Source: Rhabdophis nuchalis (Eukaryota > Chordata > Lepidosauria > Squamata > Natricidae). From it: DNA of 64,000 nt. How positions within the stretch are numbered: position 1 is the stretch's first letter; each line of letters starts with the position of its first letter. The translations under genes were made by a program, and so were the position numbers. Below, one piece after another: positions 21,993-32,016 of this stretch. The stretch covers positions 21,573,019-21,637,018 of the forward strand of contig CM077651.1 of the NCBI GenBank assembly GCA_039707465.1. The letters run 5' to 3'. The notes beneath the pieces were generated by a model that was not told the DNA's origin, made no database searches, and saw nothing but the letters and a program-made list of their open reading frames with translations.

Positions 21993-22766
21993 ATCAAGTT
22001 GAGTTCTAGACTTAAGAGTTCCACACTTAGAAAATCATGTCAGGTTGAGGTCTAGTAGAATCTTTTAGGTAGAAGGAGTGTGTGTGTATGTGTGTGTGTG
22101 TGATGCATTTGAGTACAAACATTAAATTTGTTTTGATTCCAGTTGGCACTTTATTTGAATTAAAATATTCTGAACGGAATATTCACAGACGCATAATAAA
22201 GTTTTTCATGGTTACATCTTATTTCGAACTCCTATGAAACCCCCAAAGCCGATCGTTCTCTTCCTTCCATTAACATGTAACTGTTTAGCTTCTCATCTCA
22301 TCAGCGGTATTGCAATGAGATTATGATTTCCCCCCCTTGGCTGCCAGTTAAATGCACTCACTCTGGAAAGCATTTATATCAAGCTCCTCCTCAGACCATC
22401 CACTCCCCTTCCAAATAAGTCCCATGGAAGTCTATGAAAGCTGAGCTGCGCTGTTTATGAGCAATGCATCTCTGGGAAAGCATCCAAATTTATGAGCATT
22501 TCTTTATGATCAGCACTTCAGAAGAGCCCAGGTTTTCAGAACAAATAACAGACCAAATTTTCAAGACATAAGTGGAACGTTTCTAAGATTTGTTGAATGT
22601 TTTTTGGAATTTGGAAGAAAATAAAGGTACTAAAGGCTCTGAATCTTTGGGGAAAAGAACACATAAAATATGTCTGCATATTAGGTTCATATTGTCCTAT
22701 TAGACAAAGACAAAGCAGATCAGAACACCCCTGTTTACATAACAATCAGTGCTGGTTAACACTTAT
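21993..22766. other. No gene recognised
   Basis: Contains a (TG)n at 22079-22101. The open frames at 22536-22800 have no domain. Confidence 0.45.
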
Positions 22767-23269
22767 CAGTGGTGGTCAGCTGTCGCAAGAGGAATTTTGA
22801 CTTATCATGCAACAGAAAGTTTGCAAAGTCACAATGCACTGTGGTGTTGTTAGCTCAGCCCAGCTCCACTGCGCATGTGCCTCCTGCCAGCCAGCTAGTC
22901 TTTGGATCTCTCCTATGCATGCGCGGGGCAAGGTGCATGTGGGAAATGTGCATGCACATGTGTGGGGGTGGGGCACATGTACAGGGAGTGCTTGCATTGC
23001 ATTTGGGGGGTTTGCGTGCGTGCATGCATGCCCCCATGCACTGTTTTGGGTCTGGAAGACCTCCTGCAGCAACCTGGAAGCAAAACATGGATGAGGGGAT
23101 GGGGCGCATGCATAGGGGGGCATGCGTGGGGCACAGCACATGCACGGGAACAGGGCACATATGTGGGGGCAGGGCACAGGCGCAGGGGGTGTTCGCATTG
23201 CATTTTGGGGTTTCACATGCACACACGCACACTTTGGGCACTCAGCACCAAAAAGGTTAGCCATGACTG
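22767..23269. mobile_element. hAT-type MITE, GC-rich, GCCATCAC-end family
   Basis: The right end AAAAAGGTTAGCCATGACTG matches the family. The interior is rich in GCATGC and CACATG motifs with repeated blocks around 22970-23010 and 23160-23215. Five overlapping frames on both strands (up to 198 codons, Cys/His/Met-rich) are composition artefacts. Confidence 0.6.
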
Positions 23270-23510
23270 CCCTAAACCACAGGTGGCTGTCTAGTCTTTT
23301 CTTAAGAACTTCCAGTGATGAAGCACCTACAACTTCTGAAGACAAGCTGTTCCTCTGGTTAATTGTTCTCACTGTTACGAAGTTTTCCTTAATTCCAGGT
23401 TATCTCTCTTTTTGATTAGTTTCTCTTGTTTGTTGTCTTGCCTCCTGGTGTTTTGGAAAATAAGTTGACCTCCTCTTCTTCGTGGCGGCCCCTTAAATAC
23501 TGAAAAACTG
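23270..23510 (-). mobile_element. CR1 LINE fragment near the 3' end
   Basis: On the plus strand the blocks AAGAACTTCCAGTGATG, CTGGTTAATTGTTCTCACTG and CTTCTTCGTGGCGGCCCCTTAAATACTG follow the order seen in the better CR1 copy at 57719-58035, so the element lies on the reverse strand. It is older and lacks its 3' terminus. Confidence 0.8.
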
Positions 23511-24492
23511 CTATATATAGATAATATATATAGATAATAATATATTATCTATAGAAAATGACAATATGTGATAGAATTCAAGAGTTGCCTGACAATATTG
23601 GAAGATCTTATTTATACTTATTTAATTCCTCAGTCTTACAGCCTGGTTCAGTCATGAACTAACTCTAAGTGGCCTACAATCACAAGTTAAAAGATTAAAA
23701 TAATAAACAATTTTACGTTGGATTAGAAGCCCTCCAAGGTGCTTTCAACCCATTATTCCTTAAACTAAATACAAAATAAGAAAAGTTCTCACATCCCATC
23801 AAGAAGCAACAATCTACAATCAATAACACAAATCTTTATTGTAAGTGTTTAGGTACATTATCATGTCCCAAGCTGGTTCGAACGGCCAAGCCTTAATAGC
23901 TTTCCTAAGTGCAATAGGGTTGGTGCCAGTTTAAACATAAGGTTGAACTTATTCCAAAAAAATGGGGAAACAGTATAGAAGGCATGTCTTCATGACATAC
24001 CCTTGGCTTAGGAACCCCAGGGAACCCTTCCCTTACAGACTGAGTATATGGTTCTCTGCTCCAAGAGATACAGAAAACAGAGACTTTGCCTTGTAGCCAG
24101 TAATCAGAGGGTTTGAGCCACACTCAAGCTGTAGGAGTCAAACAAGCACATGTTCAGGGAAATGGAATGCAACAGAGAAGCAGACATGCTCCATGACTGT
24201 CGTTCCCACCTAATTAATTAGTCAGCTGGTCTGAATGTAAGCCAAGAGCCAAAGAGCAGAACAAGAAGCAAGAACACAGATCCAAGGTTGGCGAGTTATT
24301 TCCAACAGAGTCCAGTCTCTGGCAGCTGTTCTTAAATAGCCCAGATGCAACCCATTGCTTAATGATATGTCTCTGAAACGTCTGACATAACCTAGGATGG
24401 GGCACTCTGCCAGTCATTGCATGTTATTGATTGATTGATTGATTAAATTTCACTAATGCAACGACACTGGTTAGCTTACAATTTAATACATA
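23511..24492. other. No gene recognised
   Basis: A short AT palindrome lies at 23516-23553 (14-base perfect arms). The remainder is ordinary, ending with an (ATTG)n at about 24426-24445. Part of 24170-24420 has an LTR-like texture but no supporting ends. Confidence 0.4.
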
Positions 24493-24837
24493 CCATCTTT
24501 TTTCAGAGTATATGACACATCTTTTCCCCTTAAAAGCACATGGAAATGTTGGTGCGTCTTATACACCAAAGACAGCCATTTTTGGCCTCCCAAAGCCCCT
24601 CCCTGCATCCCTGCCCCTGCATCCCAAAATGGAGTCTTTGTTTGCCTTCCCTCAGCCCCCAGCAGCCCACTGAAGGCTTCAGCAGGCCTGAGGCAAGGTA
24701 GAAACAGGGGTGTTTTTGCCTTGCTCCAGCCCTGCTGAAGCCTGCAGAGAGCTGATGAGGGCTGAGGGAAGGCAAAAACTTTTTTTCTTACTTACCTCTT
24801 CAAAATCTTGCTGCGTCTTATAGCCCGAAAAATATGG
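24493..24837. mobile_element. MITE with TA-flanked ends, copy 2
   Basis: The left end CCATCTTTTTTCAGAGTATA and right end TATAGCCCGAAAAATATGG are inverted repeats flanked by TA. The subterminal GCGTCTTATA blocks match the element at 6196-6616. Interior unrelated; no transposase. Confidence 0.75.
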
Positions 24838-25714
24838 TAGCTGTATTTAAAAGTTTAAAAAGTGCTAAAACGATTAACATTAGAATAAAAAGTTAAAAAG
24901 TTAAAGATAGAAATTAAAAACCAAGGTGATGGGAATCTTTCTATCTTGTCAGCTACCCCGATGTCGGGGCTCAGAAAAAAAGTTCATGATCTTGTAGAAC
25001 TGCATTACTACCTATCCAGGGCCACATGTGACCCATGGACCATGAGTTGGACATGCCTGCTTTAATGTCACTAAATAATGTTCTTTTTGTTAAGCTGAAC
25101 GTTCGTGGCCTCATATCAATGAGCTTCATAAACCAAACATGCAAAAGTTTTCGTTATTTAAAGGTATTCTTTTGCTACTTCAAGATTATAGTTCAGTATG
25201 AATCAGATAAGAGAAAATGCTTACTTGTTTCTTTTCTCAAAATGTAATTCCATTAGTAGGGTTCACACAAAGAAAATGACTACTGAAGGACTGAGATTGC
25301 CCAGAAACATATTGTTAGGGATAATCAAATATATTTGGAACCATACTTTATCTCAGAAAATAAAGGCAAAGTATAGTTTTGTTTTATTGGAAAATCAGTA
25401 GATCCATTGTTCTGTTTCGGAGATTATTTATACTATATTTTTCTAATTCCCTAGCTGTTAGTTCATCATTCTTTAAACACCAGTTCTGGATTCAGACTGT
25501 CTAAAATGTTTCTCCTGGTGAAGAGTATCATATGAACAGAATTGGCCCACGATAGAGGAAAATTCAGGTTCAAAGTTGATTTACATTGATAGAGTTGAAA
25601 CAATAATCATAGTATTTCTATTCATGGATTATTTGAAGAATCATCTTACATCTACCCAATCCCACACGAGAAGGGAGGTAGGGTATGTAATGGGTTCCAA
25701 TTCTTAAGGAAGGT
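24838..25714. other. No gene recognised; possible hAT end near 25015-25061
   Basis: AT-rich. CCATGAGTTGGACATGCCTG at about 25041-25060 resembles a decayed right end of the CAGGGGTGTCAAAC hAT family. Open frames 25035-25401 have no domain. Confidence 0.4.
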
Positions 25715-26012
25715 CATTTAATGGGACCAAAAAGAACGGCCTTTTCTGTGGTAGCTCCCTCCCTGTGGAATAACATCCCTATGGAAATAAGACTGGCCCC
25801 ACTATGACACGCTTACAAAAGACCTTGGAGATGTAGTTTTGCCAATGAGCTTGGGGACTCCATGATGACATGGAGCCATCAAGTCATTGGTTTGATTGTT
25901 ATCACCAGGAAAATGGGGGGTTATTGGGCTTTGTATTGAGGTTTTATTCCTGTAAGCTCCACTGAATCACCATGAGTGAATTGGACGGCCATATAAATTT
26001 TCTTAACCAATA
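25715..26012 (+). mobile_element. Old L2/CR1-group LINE 3' fragment
   Basis: One frame reads AFSVVAPSLWNNIPMEIRLA, the counterpart of the AFSVAGPALWNDLPPDIRT block of the younger L2-like copies. A 3' UTR-like stretch with GAATTGGACGGCCATATAAA follows. Several stops are present. It is a more diverged lineage than the other L2-like copies. Confidence 0.65.
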
Positions 26013-26020
26013 AGTAAAAT

Positions 26021-26812
26021 TTATTCAGATGTTCAGGCCAACAATTTACAATATGCTGATGATACAGTTCTGCTTGCCAATAAGCATGAAGACCTTCAAC
26101 TCCTCATCAACAGAGTCTCAGAAATAGATGAAAAATACAGCTTGAAACATAACACCTCAAAAACCAAGGTTATAGTCATCAGCAAACAACCCATTAATTT
26201 GTCACTGATAAATTTGGAAGGAATACCACTAAAAAAGTTGAAAGGATCCCATACCTAAATTTTAATTTACATGAAAGCTGGAACATGATCAATGAAGTAA
26301 AGACAAAGATTGAGAAATTTCGAACAGCATTCTTTGAAATGAAAAAGGTCTTCTGCAGTCACGACATAAGCTTAAGACTGAAAATCAGGCTTGTCAGTTG
26401 TTACATCTTCTGCTCTATGGAGTAGAGAGTTGGTCTCTGACAGAAAACCACGAAGAAACTAGAAGCATTTGAAATGTGGATTTACAGACGGCTTTTACGT
26501 GTAAGCTGGGTTGACAAAATCACAAATGAGGAGGTAATAAGCCGCTTGGGAAATCCAAGGGAAATCATCAAAGCCATTAAAAAGCAAAAGTTAGAATGTT
26601 TTGGACATGTGATGCGACACCCAGAAAAAATATGGCATACTTCACTTAATCCTCCAGAGAAAAATTGAAGGCAAACAGAAGAAGAACACCATGGCTTCAA
26701 AATCTAAGGGACTGGTTTGGACAAAACTTGGTAGCACTTTTTCGTGTGGTTGTTGACAAAAATAGAATTGCCAACATGATTGCCAACCAATGCCGTCCAA
26801 TGACAGATATGG
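26021..26812 (+). pseudogene. R4/Dong-like LINE, RT to C-terminus, decayed
   Basis: The sequence starts in the RT palm with LQYADDTVLLANKHEDLQLL and continues with NTSKTKVIVISKQP. After several stops and frameshifts it encodes AFEMWIYRRLLRVSW and LECFGHVMRHPEK (26474-26668). The GHxxR block is shared by R4/Dong and RTE-type LINEs. The WIYRRLLRVSW form and a GAA-repeat tail fit R4-type elements as I know them from lizards. The reading frame is broken, so it is inactive. Confidence 0.65.
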
Positions 26813-26919
26813 AAGAAGAAGAAGAAGAAGAAGAAGAAGAAGAAGAAGAAGAGGAAGAGGAAGAGGAAGAGGAAGAGGAAGAGGAAGAGGAAGAGGAAGA
26901 GGAAGGGGAAGAAGAAGAG

Positions 26920-26955
<36 letters not shown>
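26813..26955 (+). repeat. (GAA)n-(GAGGAA)n-(GTA)n microsatellite at LINE 3' end
   Basis: Starts directly at the end of the R4-like LINE and is probably its expanded 3' tail. The Glu-rich, Arg-rich and Ser-rich frames across it are artefacts. Confidence 0.95.
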
Positions 26956-27859
26956 TACATTTCTGTATTAAAATGTGCAGAACCTCAAAGAATTTAAATG
27001 AAGTTGCTTTGACAGTGGTTAGTTGTCTCCCTTAACCTCCCCTTAGGACAATACAACAAGCTTCCAATTTCTTCACCGTTTAAGCCATATGTGTCATTAG
27101 CGTGAAGTTTTTATTATTTATTTATAGCTTGACTGATAAATAATTTCTTCAGCCATGAAAAAAAGGATTCCTCAGAGAGACTAACAAAATAGATATAAAA
27201 ACAACAATTCTCATTAAATGAATAAAATTAATTCGGCAAAGAGCAGAATCAGGCAAAAGTCTGTAAGCAGTTGAACACGAAAAACAAACAAGGCAATGAA
27301 GGAAGGAACGAAGCAGACGGGCTATCGTGAAGAAGTGTTTTTAAATGAGGCAATTTTATCATGCCACAGGGGGAAAAAAGCGCTGAGGAGGAAAATATCT
27401 ATTCCTATTGTCGTTTCTTGGCTTAGACACCTGACACAATCCCCTAACACATTCTCCTAAGAGATTCTTTATTTTTCTGCAGGGTTATTTAATACTTATT
27501 TGGGGTGGGTTTGTTTGCTCTAGATTCTGGCAAAGAACATTTGTTTGATTTCTGCAAAAGCCTCTATGCCGACTTTCTTCAGGGAAGATGAGACAGGCTT
27601 TGCATGTTTGCTTGAAAGATAGCTGAAAGGAAACAGTGGAGAAGGAAGAAGAACTGAATGAGTAGGCAACATCGGCAGAAAGTTCAAACTTACAATATGA
27701 AAAGTCAGTTTTCTCCATCTTTCTTCAAATTAAGACCTGCAGTTATTCCAGCATGGTGCTCTTCTTCTTTTAGAAAACATTGAGCTTCTGCTTCTGTGTG
27801 ACCTGCTACTAGAGTTACATCGGCAGAGCTGTGCATTTACTATATAAAAGGGTAAAGAA
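26956..27859. other. No gene recognised
   Basis: AT-rich, apparently single-copy. The open frame at 27485-27718 has no domain. Confidence 0.45.
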
Positions 27860-28092
27860 CAGAGGTGGTATTCAGCCGGTTCAGGCCAGTTTGCCAGAAT
27901 CCGTAGCGGAAATTGTGGGTAGGCCCGCCCAACCGCCTCGGCTTTATGCCATCCTATTTAAACATGTTTTGTGGCCAGGCACATGTGCAGAAGGCACATG
28001 TGCAAGTAATGAGAATGCATGGAAGGCCAGGTGCATGCGCGGAAGGGGGCGCATGGCGAACCGGTGGTAACAAAATGTGAAACCCACCACTG
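27860..28092. mobile_element. hAT-type MITE with 8-bp target duplication (7 of 8 match)
   Basis: The left end CAGAGGTGGTATTCAGCCGG and right end GTGAAACCCACCACTG are degenerate inverted repeats. GTAAAGAA on the left and GTCAAGAA on the right form a near-perfect duplication. The interior has CACATGTGC and GCATGCGC motifs. Confidence 0.85.
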
Positions 28093-29272
28093 GTCAAGAA
28101 GTCATAATAGGTACTGTTGGAACATATAGAGTGGGCTAATTGTTATGTGCCTGGTGATTAGCAATTATGAAATGGTCAGATAGTAACCTTGTAGTAATAG
28201 ATTGGGTCCAAGCATTGACTTCAGGATAGCAATATATTTCTATTTCAAAGCTCTACGTGTCTTTAGTTTGAAAACAAACCTATTTCAGTGGCCAAAATCA
28301 TATCTAATATATGCATTCTTATCATTCAGTTGTTATTTTCTTTCCTTATTAGTGAATGATTGATGTGTTGAATCTCGTCTTGTGCTGATTCTGCAAAGCT
28401 TGAAAATTAGTTTAAAAACTACACATTCCTGAAGGAAAAGCTTACTTTTGTAACAGAAGAGGTTGGAGGAGGAGGAAGAGCGAGGGAGGGAGGAGGAGTG
28501 GAAGGGAGGGAGGGAGGGAGGAGGAGAAGGAGGAGGAAAAACTGTTGAGAAATGTGAAACTCCACAGAATACGCCATTTTGTTTCTGCCACAGAGAAAAC
28601 TTTGTGGAAGTCAATGATGTCTGCCTCATCCAATGTAATGTTCCCCTTATGGTTTGCTTTGAAACGGAAGCTGATGATGAAATGTCAGAGTCCTTAAAAC
28701 CAAATTGATTTGGGGGCAAGGGAATTTTTTTTAATGGTTTGAAACCCTGGGAAGAAGTTTAGCTTTGTAAAAGCAATGACAGCAATGGTTGTATTTCTTC
28801 TTCTTTTAAAAAAATTAATTAAAATCAAAATTCTCAGCAGAGTCACTGAAGAGGGAAGCAGAATTCTTCCCGATGGCTAATAATTTCTCTCCCACACAAT
28901 GTCTTGCATTGGGGAGTATTTGGGGTACAGAGCTTGGAGAAATTGAGTTTTCTGTACATTAGAAACAGTGCTTAAAGAAATTATATTCTTATTTCAAAAA
29001 GTAAAGTAAGAAACTCCTTAGCAATTTCTGGATGAATTCCTAACAAAGTACACATCATTTACTGCCTATGAAGCAATACAATTTGCAGCACTTGGGAAAG
29101 TGAGCAGCCCTTGGGAAATTTGAGGCACTCGGGGAAAGCATTCAAGCTATATGCAAGTCCATATGGAACCTGCACGCATAGTATGCACACTATCTATCTA
29201 AGAAAACCCATTTATTTGATTTTAAGTTATTTATTTCTTCATTATAAGCTGAAAACAGTGCACAACAGAAGT
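28093..29272. other. No gene recognised; purine-rich tract at 28464-28540
   Basis: A GGA/GAGG-rich purine stretch lies at about 28464-28540. Frames overlapping it are composition-driven. The rest is AT-rich without recognised elements. Confidence 0.45.
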
Positions 29273-30212
29273 GTCAAACTCAAGGTCCGTGGAACTAGCC
29301 GGGAAATATCAAAGGACTAGCCTGCAGTGCCACTGTCAGTCAAAACGGGCCATGGGGGATTGTGTGTCGCCCCCATGAGGCCCGTTTTTGACTTCCCTGG
29401 CCTCCAGCAGCACTCTGTGGGGCTAAACCTAAAATGTCAGATCCATTTAATCTACAATCAACCACCTATAATTGACAGCCATTTCTATTTACTATCCTGG
29501 AAATTTACCTCTGCTGTTAGAACCTGTATTATCATGCTATTTATGCTATCGTATTTTTATTATTAGTTAATATTAAAAATATAATATCATAAATAGCTTT
29601 TCTGCCTGGAAAAGCAATTTACTATTAAACAATCGGGTATACATTTATAAATAAAAAGTTTAGTGGAGTATGAAGAACAAGAAATAAATGTTTGCCAGTA
29701 ATAACGGGTAGAAAGTACTGTGGAAAGAAACAAGAGAAAGGGGGTAAGCATTGGAGGGTTGTAGGCGATACTGGAGCTGCCCGGAGCACCGGATACCGTT
29801 CCGGTAGGTGCTCCCGAGGGCCCGCCCGTCCGCCCTTGCTCCTTACCTGTGCTTTATGCTTTTGGCGCTTCCACGCAGGGCATGGGGCGTACAGCGCCTG
29901 CATGACGCTCTGCCAAGCAGCTGGCGCATCGCGAAGGCTTGCGGAAGCGTCGCAAGTAAGTACGCTGCATGCGCATGCTGTGAGTGTGTGCGCATGCACC
30001 ACATGTGCCTATGAGGGTGGCCCCAGGTCTATTCCAACCCTACTGGTTGGAACAGGATCTGGAACCCACCACTGGGGGGAATGCATCATAAGCCTGTGTC
30101 AAACACCCACCACGGTCACATCCATCCCTGGCCACATCCCACCTCACCACCCCAGCTTTCTGAGGTCAAATATAACCCTGATGTGGCCCTCAATGAGCAG
30201 AGTTTGACACCC
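29273..30212. mobile_element. hAT-type MITE (CAGGGGTGTCAAAC family) with inserted material
   Basis: The left part (29273-29430) starts CAGAAGTGTCAAACTCAAGG and the right part (30085-30212) ends AGAGTTTGACACCCACTA. Both match the element at 31897-35402 (blocks CAAAGGACTAGCCTGCAGTG and AACCCTGATGTGGCCCTCAA). The middle holds unrelated AT-rich sequence and a GC-rich second MITE. Target duplication not clear. Confidence 0.65.
29755..30076. mobile_element. GC-rich MITE-like segment nested in the element above
   Basis: Ends GGATCTGGAACCCACCACTG, the right-end type of the CAGTGGTGG hAT MITEs. It contains GCGCATGC and CATGCGCATGC motifs. CpG-rich compared with its surroundings. Left end uncertain. 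Overlapping frames (29625-30207) are artefacts. Confidence 0.45.
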
Positions 30213-30553
30213 ACTAGCTTGGTGTAGAGGATAGCTTTTGAAAATGCAGTTTGTTTTAATTTTGCATCTTCCTGCCATGTCATAGTGCTTTAACTATAGG
30301 AATGGTTGATGGTTCCCCTAAATATCTTTCAACTAATATTATTTATGTTGCAAATTTCTCTACAAAAATCCAGGTCATTATCTTCTCAGCTCCTGGCATA
30401 CTATATTCTCTTGATGTGGACACAAATGGCCTATCAAAATTCTCTATTCAATTTTGTGGGGACAGTTTCTCCAAATTTCAGTAGGAGAACTTATATAACA
30501 ATTTGTTAAACATGGGACTCTCCCATAGCAATGACAATAGCATAAATACTTTG
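30213..30553. other. No gene recognised
   Basis: AT-rich spacer. Frames at 30302-30509 lack motifs. Confidence 0.4.
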
Positions 30554-31327
30554 GATAGTCATTTAATAATAATAATAATAATAATAATAATTAATAATAA
30601 TAATAATAATTTTAATATTTCTAAACCGCGCCCTCTCCCCACAGGGACTCGGGGCGGTGCACAGGCACAGTAAAACAATAAATACATATAAACATTTCAT
30701 TAAAAATAAATTAAATCCAAACCTGCGCTAAAATTCCCATTAAAACTAAGCAATAATTACAAAACCCCAATAAAACCCCAAAGACAGAGAGACTATCCTA
30801 GGCCGGCCAGGCAGAAGAAATGAGTTTTTAATTTGAGACGGAAGGAGCGGAGGTCCGTGGTCGTCCTAATATCGGGGGGAAGGTCGTTCCAGAGGGCCGG
30901 GCCCGCCACAGAGAGAGCCCTTCCCCTGGGCATCGCCCGCTGACAAAGTCTAGTGGACGGCACCCGGAGAAGTCCCTCTCTGTGGGAGCGAATCGGTCGT
31001 GAGGATGTATGAGGCAGGATCCGATCCCGCAGATAGCTAGGTCCCGAGCCATGGAGCGCTTTAAAGATGATAATCAACACCTTGAAGCGCACCCGGAAGA
31101 CGACAGGCAGCCAGTGCAGCTCGCGCAAGAGCGGTGTTACATGGGTAAACCTAGTGGTTCCCATAATTGCTCGCGCGGCTGCATTCTGGACTAGCTGAAG
31201 TCTCCGGGTGCACCTCAAGGGGAGCCCCATGTAGAGAGAGTTGCAATAGTCCAGTCGGGATGTCACGAGCGCATGAGTGACTGTGCGAAGGGCGTCCCGA
31301 TCCAATAGGGGGCGCAATTGGCGAACC
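30554..31327 (-). mobile_element. L2-like LINE, 5'-truncated, C-terminal frame open
   Basis: The reverse-strand frame 30793-31317 (174 codons) is open from MRPLLDRDALRTVTHALVT to the LAGLG terminus and is nearly the same as the C-terminus of the intact copy at 31978-35106. The 3' UTR carries the hairpin (about 30625-30659) and an (AAT)n tail on the plus strand (about 30564-30611). The 5' end stops in the RT-distal region, next to a 14-bp duplication. Confidence 0.93.
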
Positions 31328-31341
31328 GCAATTGGCGAACC
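31314..31341. repeat. 14-bp tandem duplication at the LINE 5' junction
   Basis: GCAATTGGCGAACC occurs twice in tandem (31314-31327, 31328-31341) exactly where the truncated LINE meets flanking DNA. Confidence 0.95.
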
Positions 31342-31896
31342 ATAATATTTAAATATTATTAATGAGATATGTTCGTTATGGCCTATTGGGAAAAGTCTTA
31401 ATTAATCAAAACGTTCCCCATTAGACTATAATAAATATATCTCATTAATTAATGTTTAAACTACTATCTTATTAACTTTCCAACTAGAGGTAAAGATGGC
31501 TCATCTCAAGCCAAGCTAGGTTTCTTTGGCATCAGTATGGTTTCGATGAATTGCTGTTCTTTTCTTCCATTTCTACTTCCCAGTTTAGTCTACAATTCCG
31601 AGATTTGTGATGATCCCTTATTTAGTACTAACTCAGTCAGAGCCTACTTTGTTGCTTTTCTTTTTAGATCAGCTAAGATATACTAGTGGTGCTATTAATG
31701 TAGCAACTGCCCACTTTGCAGAGAAAACTATCACAAGCCACATCAGTTGCATACATTTAAACTGTTGTAGGAATGTATTAGAACTTAACAGAAATGGCTA
31801 CTTGTGAACAATGGAGTTAAGCAGATAATTTCTCCAAATGAACAGACTTCCTTCCGTCAACATTAAGCAAAGTTTCCCCATTATGTTGCCCTAGAC
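31342..31896. other. No gene recognised
   Basis: AT-rich. The 66-codon frame at 31607-31807 has no motif. Confidence 0.4.
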
Positions 31897-31975
31897 CAGG
31901 GATGTTAAACACAAGACCCGGGCCACAGGATACTTAAATCTGGCTCATGGGGCCAGCCTGGAAACAACAAAGGAC

Positions 31976-31977
<2 letters not shown>

Positions 31978-32016
<39 letters not shown>

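Noticed and set aside
22776..23372. 198-codon Cys/His/Met-rich frame and four overlapping frames, superficially like zinc-finger or cysteine-rich secreted proteins
   Set aside because: Several frames on both strands are open at once because the MITE interior is rich in GCATGC/CACATG. No regular Cys spacing or signal peptide.
24170..24420. Possible LTR fragment
   Set aside because: LTR-like texture only. No TG/CA ends, duplicated target or second copy could be shown.
26665..27035. Poly-Glu and Arg/Gly-rich frames
   Set aside because: Translation of the GAA/GAGGAA/GTA array.
29625..30207. Frames of 125 and 171 codons on opposite strands
   Set aside because: They overlap each other across a GC-rich MITE and have no domain.
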